Shown in pieces: positions 44,851 to 53,558 of a stretch of DNA of 64,000 nt (position 1 is the first letter of the stretch; each line of letters begins with the position of its first letter). Location: contig NZ_CP013386.1 of the NCBI RefSeq assembly GCF_001523745.2, positions 1,860,001 to 1,924,000 on the forward strand, written 5' to 3'. The stretch comes from Burkholderia mayonis. GTDB lineage: Bacteria; Pseudomonadota; Gammaproteobacteria; Burkholderiales; Burkholderiaceae. The notes beneath the pieces are model-generated. The model was not told the origin of the DNA. It ran no database searches and saw nothing but the letters and a program-made list of their open reading frames with translations. Both the position numbers and the translations under genes were made by a program.

Positions 44851-46313
44851 TCTTACTGTGTCAATAAATCAGCATTGGATGCTGAACAAAACGGACATCG
44901 CAGGAGCCGGCGCGCGATGTATGCAGCGATACGCCAGCGCAGCGTGGTAATGGAATCAGCCACGTGGCGCTGCGCGCGCTGGAGACCCGCGTGGCACGTA
45001 ATCCGAGGGTAAGACAAACGGGTCGCGGATCGCGGAGTTTTTTTTACTGTCGCCTTGAATGAGGCGTTGAGCGACGAGAAAGCCGTAGGCAGCGATACAC
45101 AACGAGGCATGGTGATGGAATCCACGCCAGCCACGTCCTTCGAAGTGTCCCAGGCCAAACTCCTGCTTGAGATCCTGATAGTCCCGCTCGATACGCCAGC
45201 GCATCTTGGCAACATGAACCAGACGTTCGAGCGGCGTGTCTGGGGGCAAAGTCGAAAGCCAATATTTGAGTGGCTCCGCATCACCTTCGGGCCATTCGAT
45301 CAGCAGCCATTCCTCATCGCGCAGTGTGGAGCGCCAGTAATCGCGGTGTGAAGCACGCACGCGCACGGCGGCAAAGCGCGAACTGAGTGCGGCGCACGTA
45401 CCTTCGCGCCATATCACCGTGCGATAACGCGAGACATCGAGCGCCAAGGCCAGATCCTTGACTCCGATCGGCTCATGCCCCGGCGCGCGCCTTAACAAGC
45501 TACGCGGCCGGCCCGATTTCCCAGTGGAAGGTTCGGGCGGTAGAGGTGCGATGCCGGGCGCCCATACGCGCGTGTTCGAGCGAATGCCCACCGCATACTG
45601 CAGCCCGAGCTCGCTGACGGCCTCGCGAAATGAGGTGTCGTCTCCATAGCCCGCATCGGCCAACACGATACCGTCGGGCGCGCCGCTTTGCCGGGCTTCT
45701 CGCAACTGCCCGGTCGCAATCTCCGGCTTGGTTGCAAACTCAATTTCCTCGGGCACGCCGGCTTTCTGTCGCCGCGCGGGATCGTCGCTCCATTCGCGAG
45801 GCAGATACAGTCGATACGATACCGGCAAGCTCGCGTCTTCCGTCGCCACCGACAAACTCACCGCCACTTGGCAGTTGTCCTGCTTGCCCAGTTGACCGCA
45901 GTATTGCCGCGCCACGCCGACCGAATGTCTACCCTTCTTGGGGAAACCCGTGTCGTCGATGATCCAGTACAACCCGCCAGCCGGGTCCATGTACGGCAGC
46001 ACCCAGCGCCGCACCTGCTCGAGCAGCGCCGTATCCGACCATTCCGACTTCGCCACGAAATGATGCAGCGACTGGTGTCGCGCGCTCACATGCTCCGGTT
46101 CCAGATGTGCCGCCAGCGGCTCGACGCTCTTGCGCCGAATCGGCAGCATCAGCCCTTGGCAATAGCCCTTCAATCCTGATTCGCGATCGTTATGCCCAAG
46201 CGCTTCACACAAATGTTCCAGATACGTCTCGAACGACGTTTCCCAGTCCATCATTCCTCACGCCGTGGATGAAGAAGTTTCTATAATGGCATGAATTTTG
46301 TGACACAGTAAGA
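44851..46313 (-). mobile_element. IS701-family insertion sequence, intact ends
   Basis: 1463 bp bounded by 13-bp perfect inverted repeats TCTTACTGTGTCA (44851-44863) and TGACACAGTAAGA (46301-46313). Flanks CTAG and CTAA both fit the YTAR target of this family but differ in the last base, so the element was perhaps left by recombination between two copies. One transposase gene fills it. A ~90-base stretch precedes the coding start at the right end. Confidence 0.8.
44956..46254 (-). CDS. IS701-family DDE transposase
   Basis: 432 residues, full family length. N-terminal helical domain, then WIIDDTGFPKKGRHSVGVAR with the first catalytic Asp, VLADAGYGDD with the second, and MRWRIERDYQDLKQEFGLGHFEGRGWRG with the catalytic Glu. 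ALDVSRYRTV and others separate them by the beta insertion typical of this family. Encoded on the minus strand relative to the window. Appears functional. Confidence 0.9.
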   Translation of the reverse strand: MMDWETSFETYLEHLCEALGHNDRESGLKGYCQGLMLPIRRKSVEPLAAHLEPEHVSARHQSLHHFVAKSEWSDTALLEQVRRWVLPYMDPAGGLYWIIDDTGFPKKGRHSVGVARQYCGQLGKQDNCQVAVSLSVATEDASLPVSYRLYLPREWSDDPARRQKAGVPEEIEFATKPEIATGQLREARQSGAPDGIVLADAGYGDDTSFREAVSELGLQYAVGIRSNTRVWAPGIAPLPPEPSTGKSGRPRSLLRRAPGHEPIGVKDLALALDVSRYRTVIWREGTCAALSSRFAAVRVRASHRDYWRSTLRDEEWLLIEWPEGDAEPLKYWLSTLPPDTPLERLVHVAKMRWRIERDYQDLKQEFGLGHFEGRGWRGFHHHASLCIAAYGFLVAQRLIQGDSKKNSAIRDPFVLPSDYVPRGSPARAAPRG

Positions 46314-46376
46314 CTAATGGCAAGTTAGCTGATTTATTCACAATAATTTTGAAGTTACGATGAATGATGCGTCTAA

Positions 46377-47657
46377 TCATGCGGAATTCGGCGTTCTATA
46401 TTCAAATCGCGTTTTACTTGGAGGGGAAATTTTGTAGATGGCGGCTGCAGCCAACATCCCCATTAAAAATATATAAATTGCAGGCGCGATATTCAAGTTA
46501 GTTAATTCAATCAGGTAAGCGCAGAAAACAGGGGATGTTCCACCAAAAATCGCGGTGGCAAATGAATAGGTAACGACCATTCCCAAGCTCCCCCAATTTT
46601 CCTTGAATAGATCTGGCAATACGACGAAAATCACCCCAACGACACATCCGGCCAATATCGCGAGGGCAGCTTGAGTGGACAATAGTACGAACATACCTCC
46701 GTATTGCATTATCGCAAATAATGGATAAACGGATATTGTTATTGTCATAGTTCCGAGTAGTGCGATATTTCTAGCACAAAAATAACGCTCGGCATAGCCG
46801 GCGCAAGTCATCGATATCGCGAATATTATCAGGGCCGCAATGTTGGACAATCGCGCATCAAAAATCTCCTGCCCGAGATAGACGTGCAAATAATGTGGCA
46901 TCCATACAAAAATCGTATATATAACTATTTCCATAAATGCAACGACGGCGAGCGACTGAAGTAGTGGGAGAGCTGGCTTGGCTCTCAATTTCCCAGAATC
47001 CGCCACAACCTCACTCCTATTAATTGTCAATCTTAATAAATATATTGAAATCGACAATGGCACGCAAAGCAAAAACGGCCAGCGCCACGGCTCGTTAAGG
47101 TAGCTCGGATTTTCATATTTAATTAGATGATCGATGGCAAGCTTAATGTGCGGCAGCGAAAATACAGCCCCGGAAGCTAATAGCATTCCGACAAATCCGC
47201 TCGCCACAGTTAAGGCGCAATAGAGACCGCGATTCTTCCTGTCTGCATTGAGCGATACGAAATATCCACTTAATGGCATTTCTCCGCCTGCGCAGAATCC
47301 TTGAGTTATTTTCAGAATCAGCAGCAAGAAAGTTGCGAAATAGCCTGCTTTTTGATAAGTAGGGAGGAACGCGATCAGTGAGGCTGGCACTGCCATTCCT
47401 ATCATGCTGATTCTTAGTGAAGCCCCTGTCCCGTATCGAACTCCTAAAATACCAAAAAGTATGCTGCCGATCGGTCGCGCAAGATAGCTACTAGCGAACA
47501 CTGAGAAGCTTGAAATTAGGGCTGTTTTTTCGTTTGCATCGGGGAAGAAAAGCCTACCTATCTCTAGCGCCATGAACGCCATGAGTGAGAACTCATACCA
47601 TTCAAAAAGATTTGCGGTAAGCGCAATCTTTAGAGTTTGGTCAGATTTCGATCGCAC
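46377..47657 (-). CDS. MFS metabolite:H+ symporter, low GC
   Basis: 426 residues, about 12 transmembrane helices. FEWYEFSLMAFMALEIGRLFF, LARPIGSILFGILG and KITQGFCAGGEMPLSGYFV match the metabolite:H+ symporter group (KgtP/ProP/ShiA-like). GC content is well below the surrounding genome, with many A/T third positions, which marks recent transfer. Its start overlaps the upstream LuxR-type gene by 28 bases. Substrate unknown, possibly an organic acid sensed by the regulator. Confidence 0.85.
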   Translation of the reverse strand: MRSKSDQTLKIALTANLFEWYEFSLMAFMALEIGRLFFPDANEKTALISSFSVFASSYLARPIGSILFGILGVRYGTGASLRISMIGMAVPASLIAFLPTYQKAGYFATFLLLILKITQGFCAGGEMPLSGYFVSLNADRKNRGLYCALTVASGFVGMLLASGAVFSLPHIKLAIDHLIKYENPSYLNEPWRWPFLLCVPLSISIYLLRLTINRSEVVADSGKLRAKPALPLLQSLAVVAFMEIVIYTIFVWMPHYLHVYLGQEIFDARLSNIAALIIFAISMTCAGYAERYFCARNIALLGTMTITISVYPLFAIMQYGGMFVLLSTQAALAILAGCVVGVIFVVLPDLFKENWGSLGMVVTYSFATAIFGGTSPVFCAYLIELTNLNIAPAIYIFLMGMLAAAAIYKISPPSKTRFEYRTPNSA

Positions 47658-48325
47658 GAGAAGCTTCCTTTTACAAGCGACAGGACATATGGCAGGTTCC
47701 CATCAATTATTTTGTTGCGCAGAGCTGCGCAATGACATTCGACCGTTCTGTCTGAGATGCCAAGGAATCTTGAGATTTCTTTGTTGGTCAACCTCTCAGA
47801 CTTCATCAAGAAAACTTGGATTTGTACATCAGTCGGCGGCACAAAAAAATATTTCTCAACTCCAAAATATATGAGGGTTCTATTGATTGAATCGGTGGTA
47901 CCGTAAAACACCCGATTTAATCTATAGATTTCTATTGGCGGAAGTGTTCGTGTAATATCATTTCTGTAGGTTACGATTCCAAGTATATTTCCCCTGGATC
48001 CGAGAATGGGAAATTTTATCATCTCCTCAACCTGCGCCTCCCCGCAGTCGTCGAGAAATTGATGTCTTCCCAGCACGTGTGATTTATTCTCGCGCGCCGA
48101 GTGATCTAGGTCCTGAATCAATCGCGCATATCTAACCCCCCAGTCTTTTTTGTTGAATTTGACATCTTGTATTGTTAGCCCCTCGAGGTCTTTGGGATTC
48201 TTTATTCCGAATTGAATTGAATTGTGAGAATTATTTATAATATATTTTCCGGTGTCTGCTGCTTTTAGACTGGCGGAGGTTGGGAAGTTCTCTATAAGGC
48301 TAAATATTGCGCTATCGGATTCCAT
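47630..48325 (-). CDS. LuxR-type regulator with PAS-like sensor
   Basis: 231 residues from an ATG with GAGGGG 7 bases upstream. The N-terminal ~150 residues resemble a PAS-type domain (IENFPTSASLKAADTGKYII, KFPILGSRGNILGIVTYRND). The C-terminal HTH is LTNKEISRFLGISDRTVECH. Low-GC coding like the downstream MFS gene, with overlapping reading frames, so the two form a transferred two-gene unit: a sensor-regulator and its transporter. Confidence 0.8.
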   Translation of the reverse strand: MESDSAIFSLIENFPTSASLKAADTGKYIINNSHNSIQFGIKNPKDLEGLTIQDVKFNKKDWGVRYARLIQDLDHSARENKSHVLGRHQFLDDCGEAQVEEMIKFPILGSRGNILGIVTYRNDITRTLPPIEIYRLNRVFYGTTDSINRTLIYFGVEKYFFVPPTDVQIQVFLMKSERLTNKEISRFLGISDRTVECHCAALRNKIIDGNLPYVLSLVKGSFSCDRNLTKL

Positions 48326-48559
48326 GGCATTCCCCTCGGGCTTTCGTTCGGAAGGGCACATTGCGGACTCGCCAGGATATAGCCCAACTTATAGTTTCCC
48401 TGTTTGTTCGCAAAGCCGTTGTCTTGTGCACTTAGGTTCACACTATATCAGTGATCTCCACGGATGCGCTACCGGATGTGTAACCGGAAAATCAACTTCA
48501 GGTATTCACCGACTAAATGGTATCTAACAGTCAGAATGAATCTTTATTCCCTGCGGATT

Positions 48560-48770
48560 CATCCCGTTGATCGTGGATAGATTGGTAAGGAGATTATTAT
48601 CTCCGAATAGAGATGGTCTGGCTGTCCGGCGGCAAGCTGTTCGCTGCACTTTCGACTGGTGCCCCGGTACCAGCGACTGTTTGCCTTGTTTAGGCCACCG
48701 CCTGCTGCCCTCCGATCTGCCTCGGAGCAGGCGGTTTTGCGATCGTCGATATCGACGATCGCCTTTTTAT
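48560..48770 (+). ncRNA. candidate small RNA or leader with tandem terminators
   Basis: No protein gene is evident in 48326-48869. On the plus strand three hairpins follow one another: CTGGT...ACCAG (about 48656-48673), CCGCCTGCT...AGCAGGCGG (48698-48734) followed by TTTT, and a perfect 24-base palindrome (48739-48762) followed by CTTTTTATT. This structured RNA end could belong to a small RNA, or to an attenuator ahead of the H-NS gene. No known RNA family was recognised. Confidence 0.35.
48739..48770 (+). terminator. intrinsic terminator
   Basis: GCGATCGTCGAT and its exact inverse (24 bases, no spacer), then CTTTTTATT. A textbook rho-independent form on the plus strand, 100 bases ahead of the H-NS coding start. 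Confidence 0.7.
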
Positions 48771-48869
48771 TCCCGTCATATCGTCGCATGCATGGCACAC
48801 GATACGCGCCCCTGACGACGCACGACGCTCGAATGTGCACGTTTAACGTAATTCGATTGGAGAATCATT

Positions 48870-49193
48870 GTGGCAACTTACGAGGAACTGAAAGCTCAAC
48901 TCGATGCACTTAATAAGGAGGCCGAAGCAGCCAAAGAGCGCGAAATCTCGACAGCGCTGTCTCAGATCCGGGAAACCCTCCTGAGGTACGAAATTCGTCC
49001 CGACCAGATCTTTCCGCAATGGACGCGCCTTCGCTCGCCGGACAAGCGGCGTGGTCCACTGCCTCCAAAGTATCGGAACCCGATGACTGGGGAAACATGG
49101 TGCGGTCGAGGCCGAGCACCAAAATGGATGTCCGGGTTGCAGCGCGAAGAATTCCTTAGAGACGGTTTCAAAAAGGCCCGGTGGGGCTGTTAA
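48870..49193 (+). CDS. H-NS family nucleoid protein with IS-altered C-terminus
   Basis: 107 residues from a GTG preceded by GGAGA. N-terminal coiled coil (YEELKAQLDALNKEAEAAKE) for oligomerisation; DNA-binding region KYRNPMTGETWCGRGRAPKW with the conserved W-x-GRG-x-P-W loop. An IS427-group element begins inside codon 97: the last 11 residues, RDGFKKARWGC, come from the IS end. Joining the sequence across the element and one TTA copy restores a 101-residue protein ending EEFLIDRPA. The DNA-binding loop is untouched, so it may still work. Confidence 0.85.
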   Translation: MATYEELKAQLDALNKEAEAAKEREISTALSQIRETLLRYEIRPDQIFPQWTRLRSPDKRRGPLPPKYRNPMTGETWCGRGRAPKWMSGLQREEFLRDGFKKARWGC

Positions 49194-50072
49194 CTTTCGC
49201 GGCGAGCTGTTAACCTCAGGCATCGGAACAACCGAGACCGAGGAGATGGCCAAGCCGATCATCGACGACGAACTGTGGATATTGATCGAGCCGTTATTGC
49301 CGCCACCCAAGCCGCGGCGCGAGAAGAACCCAGGCCGCCTGCCTGTTTCGAATCGCGCCGCGCTGACCGGCATCCTGTTCGTTCTCAAGACGGGACTGCG
49401 CTGGCGCGACCTGCCCGCCGAGATGGGCTGCGGCTCGGGCGTGACTTGCTGGCGACGGCTACGCGATTGGCAGGCTGCGGGCGTATGGGATCGCCTGCAC
49501 GAATTGCTGCTCGCGAAGCTGCGAGCAGCAGACCAAATCGATTTCTCGCGAGCCGCAGTCGATTCCTCATCGATTCGCGCCGTTGGGGCGGGCCAAAAAC
49601 TGGGCCAAACCCCACCGATCGCGCGCGACCCGGTTCCAAGCACCACATCGTCACCGACGCCAATGGCACGCCGCTGGCGGCGATCCTGACCGGCGCGAAC
49701 GTTCACGATGTCACGCAGCTGCTGCCGCTGATCGATGCGATTCCGCCAATTCGTGGATTGCGCGGCCACCCACTGCAGAGACCGCGCGTGGTCTACGCCG
49801 ATCGCGGTTACGACTCTGAGCGGCATCGACGAGCGTTGCGCGATCGCGGTATCGAGCCGGTTATCGCCAAGCGCCGCACCGAACATGGCAGCGGCCTTGG
49901 AAAATATCGCTGGGTCGTTGAACGCACGCATGCCTGGCTGCATCACTTCCGTCGTCTCCGCATTCGTTTCGAGCGCCGTGCAGACATTCACGGCGCGTTC
50001 CTCAAACTCGGTTGCTGCCTGATCTGCTGGAATACCCTTCGGCGGGCCGACCAGTCTTTATGAAACCGTCTC
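49159..50072 (+). mobile_element. IS5-family (IS427 group) insertion sequence
   Basis: 914 bp. Ends GAGACGGTTTCA (49159-49170) and TGAAACCGTCTC (50061-50072) are perfect 12-bp inverted repeats. TTA at 49156-49158 and 50073-50075 is the target duplication, fitting the TNA preference of this group. Intact and inserted in the 3' end of the H-NS gene. Confidence 0.88.
49246..50063 (+). CDS. IS427-group transposase (two frames, -1 frameshift)
   Basis: OrfA (49246-49689) carries WILIEPLLPPPKPRR and LRWRDLPAEMGCGSG. OrfB, in the -1 frame, carries DRARPGSKHHIVTDANGTPL (catalytic Asp), VVYADRGYDSE (Asp) and YRWVVERTHAWLHHFRRL (Glu). The frames meet at CCAAAAACTGG (A run 49595-49599), a slippery site, giving the usual ~270-residue fusion. 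Such programmed frameshifting is normal for the group, so the gene is called intact. Confidence 0.88.
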
Positions 50073-50220
50073 TTATAGATCGACCCGCCTGATCGACAAT
50101 CGAGCACTCCGCTCTCGCGCCCATGGAGCGAGCCAGTCCGCCAAAAAATTTCCGCTTTGAAGGTCCATTTCGAGGCAAGGGACGCTGCGGTCCATACTCA
50201 ACGCACCAATACGTGGCATC

Positions 50221-50242
50221 GACCTGTCAACCTTGACAGGTC
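50221..50242. promoter_or_regulatory. 10-bp dyad upstream of the type VI module
   Basis: GACCTGTCAA-CC-TTGACAGGTC, a perfect inverted repeat with a 2-base centre, 170 bases ahead of the VgrG start. TTGACA within it also matches a -35 box. In the rest of 50076-50412 no gene is seen; the leftmost bases are the former 3' region of the H-NS gene. Confidence 0.4.
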
Positions 50243-50412
50243 GCCTCCAGGTTGTCGACCCGTCCGTCGTCAGCGCGATGGTGAATCTTCGTTAATTTGG
50301 CCGCCATTTGCCTCAGCGTTGATAAAATCTACGCGCCGTGGGGAGGGCATCATTTACATCGAGAATCAATACTCCTCGGATTCGAATCCAAGCAGAAACC
50401 TGAGAGTCTGCC

Positions 50413-51285
50413 GTGACTAATTTGAACGATACGCTACGCGGTTTCGCGTCGGGGGCGGTCGACTGGAATAACCGCCCGGTCGCGTTGCACTTTGGCGCCG
50501 CGCAGGCCGCGATCGGCCATCTCCTCGCGCTGCAGCACGCGAGTGTTCAGGAAGGGCTGATGAGCGGGATCCGGGGGCGTCTGACCTGCGTGTCGACCCG
50601 CCACAACCTGCCGCCCGGCGTATTCCTCGGCATCCCGGTTTCGATCCGGCTCGTTACCGACCGCGGACAGCTGCACATGGTGAACGCAATCATCCGCGAC
50701 GTCCAGATCGGACAAAGCGACGGCGAACTCTGCGTGTACCAACTGACCGTGTGCGACGCACTGTCGTTGATGGACAAGCGCACCAATTCGCGCGTGTTTC
50801 GGAAACGGAATATCGTCGACATTCTCACCACGCTGTTCAACGAATGGCAGCAGCGCAGCCCGGCCCTTGCGCGCGCGTTCGAGTTCGATCTATCCGGCCT
50901 TCGCGCCGACCGGTACGGTTCGCTTGTATCCGCGTGATGCCGGCACCGAACGCGACACGGCAGCTACCTCGAGATCGGCAACGGCATCACGCTCGGCACG
51001 AACGGCGACATCGAGCTGCTGTCGGCGTCGCACCAGTGGGGCGGGCCGTCGACGGCGCAGGCGGCGAAGAGCGCGTTCAACCATCAGCCGACGGATCAGC
51101 GTTTCAAGCTGCACTATCCGGGCGAGGACGGCGATCTGCCGGCGGCGGCGAACAAGCCATTCCGGATCACACTGGACGACGGGCGCGTCATCGAGGGCAA
51201 GACCGATGCGAGCGGCCTGACGGATCTGGTCAAGGACGACGCGATGCGTATCGCGAAGGTCGACTATCTGAAGCCGAAGCTTTGA
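50413..51285 (+). pseudogene. VgrG remnant with large internal deletion
   Basis: The GTG-initiated frame (50413-50937) gives the first ~170 residues of a type VI spike: gp27-like start DWNNRPVALHFG and IRGRLTCVSTRHNLPPG. At about 50935 the frame shifts into the VgrG tail: YLEIGNGITLGTNGDIELLS (DUF2345 end), ASHQWGGPSTAQ, and ITLDDGRVIEGKTDASGLTD to the stop at 51285. The gp5-like needle and most of gp27 are missing. Intact VgrG is about 700-900 residues, so roughly 500 or more are lost and no working spike can form. Confidence 0.75.
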
Positions 51286-51298
51286 ATCCGAGCGAACG

Positions 51299-53540
51299 AT
51301 GAGCGATAACAACGATCAGTATCACGCGGCCGCCCAAGGGGCGGGCGTTACGATGGCGAATCGGCCGGGCGATCGGCCCGTTCAGGTTCCGGCCGATCTT
51401 CCGGGCGTGGTGATCTTCATTCACGGCGTCAACGATCCGGGTGCGGCCTATGCGACCGTTGAGCGCGGGCTCTGCCAAGGGCTCAACGAGCGCCTGTCGC
51501 GGAGCGATCTGCGGCCGGGCGAATACGGCCAGGAATATGCTGAGGCCATCAAAGCGAAAAGCCAAAAAAGCCGGTTCTTCGATAGCAAGATCGCCAACGA
51601 TCCCGACATGTTCCTGTATAGGCGTTCGGAGAGCGGCGGCGCTCATAGCATGTTTTTACCGTTCTACTGGGGCTATCGAGCCGCGGATAACGAAATTGCC
51701 AAGGTGAACAATTCTGGCGAGGTCAAGAGCCGCGTGGCGGACAGCGACGGCAATCTGCTGACGCGCGGCCAGTATCAGGACATCCACGCGAACCGGCTCG
51801 ACGCCCATTTCGGCAAGGGAGGCGGGTTCTTCGCCAACGCGACGAACAACATCCCTCAGATGTACAGCCGGGGCTTCGAACCGGACAAGCTCGAGCGCAC
51901 GGTCATGCAAAATGCGCTTGCCGGCAATACGATCTTCGCCGGCAACTCACCAGACCGCCGTTACTTCGTGCTCGCCGCAGCTCGCTTGGCGAACCTCATC
52001 AAGACAATGCGCGCCATCCAGCCCTCCGCGCTCGCGTTGGAACACGGAATCGATCCGAAGCACGAAACGATCACGGTGATGGGGCACAGCCAAGGCACGA
52101 TCATCACGCTGCTCGCGCAGGCGATGCTCAAGCAGCAAGGGCAACGCTGCGTCGATTGCATCATCATGGTCGATACGCCATACAGCCTGCAGTTCACGAA
52201 GGACGGCAGCCAGCAAACCGGGCACGCGAAGCTCAAGACGCTGGTCGACATCGTCAACGCGGTGACGAGCGAGCCGCATACGCTTCCGGACTTGGCTGAC
52301 CTGATGATCGATTCGGTTTGCTCGGGCGGACGAGCTGGATGGAACTGGAGCCAGACGCAGGGAAAGCGCCTGGACAAGCATGGCAAGAACTGGATCACGT
52401 TTGACGAGCGCGACAACCGGGGCAAGGTCTATCTTTACTTCTGCCCCGAAGACACCGTGGTCGGCCTCGACAAGGTGCGCGGGATCGGGACGTTCGGCGT
52501 GCCCGACGACGTTCCGGCCGATGGCGCGGCCGCCAAGCAGGGCAAAACGATGCCCGCGATGACGACGCTCGCGCCGAAACGCTTTTTCCAGCGCATGTGG
52601 ACGCGACTGGAACGCGACCAGGACGGCAGGGGGAAGCGGTCGAAGGTTGCTGTCGGCACGCCCCCCCGCGCGCGTGCCGGTTCGGGACCAGGTTCAGCGA
52701 TTGACACCAGGGCCCGACACGGACGGCACGATGTTGGGCTCAGTGGTCGAGTCCAGCAAGAACATGGCGCTACAGGCGTCGTTCAAGCGCAACGACATTC
52801 GCTTCATCAACGGCGAGCAACTGAACCCGCCGTACGAGCCTGACCTGTACGTTGGCGAAGTCAAGAAAGGCGGGCAGCGACCCGGGCACGCCGATGTCGC
52901 CGGGCTGATGCGCCCGGATGACGTGACGAAAAACGTCGCGCTCGGCAACCAGTACGCGAAGTTCCAATGGAAAGACGTCGCGACGACGGACGATCCGAGT
53001 ACCGGCATCGCCCCTCACAAAGAAGCCTTCAATCGAGGCCGTCCGATCGACGAGCAGTCGCATAACTGGCGCATCGTGCCGAGCCGGTCGCTCGGCTCGA
53101 TTCTCTCGGCGGCCGCCACGGGCGGACGGTATCAGACCTACGTGATCCAACGCGAGGAAACGCCGGACGAAGTCCGCAAGCGCATGGGCACGGATGCCGA
53201 TCAATTGGAAGCGAACAACTATCATTCGGGGGTTCTGCTCAGCTCCGAGAACCATCGCTGGGTCACGGCGATGGATGTCGCGGTCGGCCAGGCGGTGACG
53301 TTGGATGATCCGGACTGGCGGCAGTTGTTGCTATTGATGGCTGATTGGAAGATGACGCCGGACGTGTATCGAAATATCCAGAAATGCAAGAACTTCGGGC
53401 GCTTGGACGAACACACGCGCGAATTCGTGAAAGCGTGTGTCGATTACTACAAGACCGGCCGATTTCCCGACGAGAAGTATGTACCTCTCACCATGCCACC
53501 GCTCGTGACCAGCGAACTGAAGGTCGAGAGCAAAACATGA
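51299..53540 (+). pseudogene. tle3: Tle3-like type VI lipase effector, frameshifted
   Basis: The first frame (51299-) has VVIFIHGVNDPGAAY near residue 40 and the nucleophile elbow VMGHSQGTIITLLAQ (Ser near 263). Homology continues in the +1 frame after the C7 tract at 52662: QVQRLTPGPDTDGTMLGSVV, HNWRIVPSRSLGSILSAA, NNYHSGVLLSSENHRW to 53540. The whole would be about 746 residues, matching DUF3274/Tle3 phospholipases. As read, the product is 514 residues with a nonsense tail. Follows the VgrG remnant by 13 bases and precedes a DUF2875 adaptor, the Tle3 arrangement. Confidence 0.78.
52662..52668 (+). repeat. homopolymer C7 tract at the frameshift point
   Basis: Seven cytosines in the middle of the lipase gene, exactly where the two coding frames must join (after VAVGT). 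Removing one C, or adding two, restores a single frame. Such tracts are prone to slipped-strand change. Confidence 0.7.
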
Positions 53541-53558
53541 GATTATTGAAGAGGCGCT

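Noticed and set aside
49275..50063. Two separate IS genes or a broken transposase
   Set aside because: A slippery A run at the overlap and conserved joining sequence indicate programmed -1 frameshifting, normal for this IS group.
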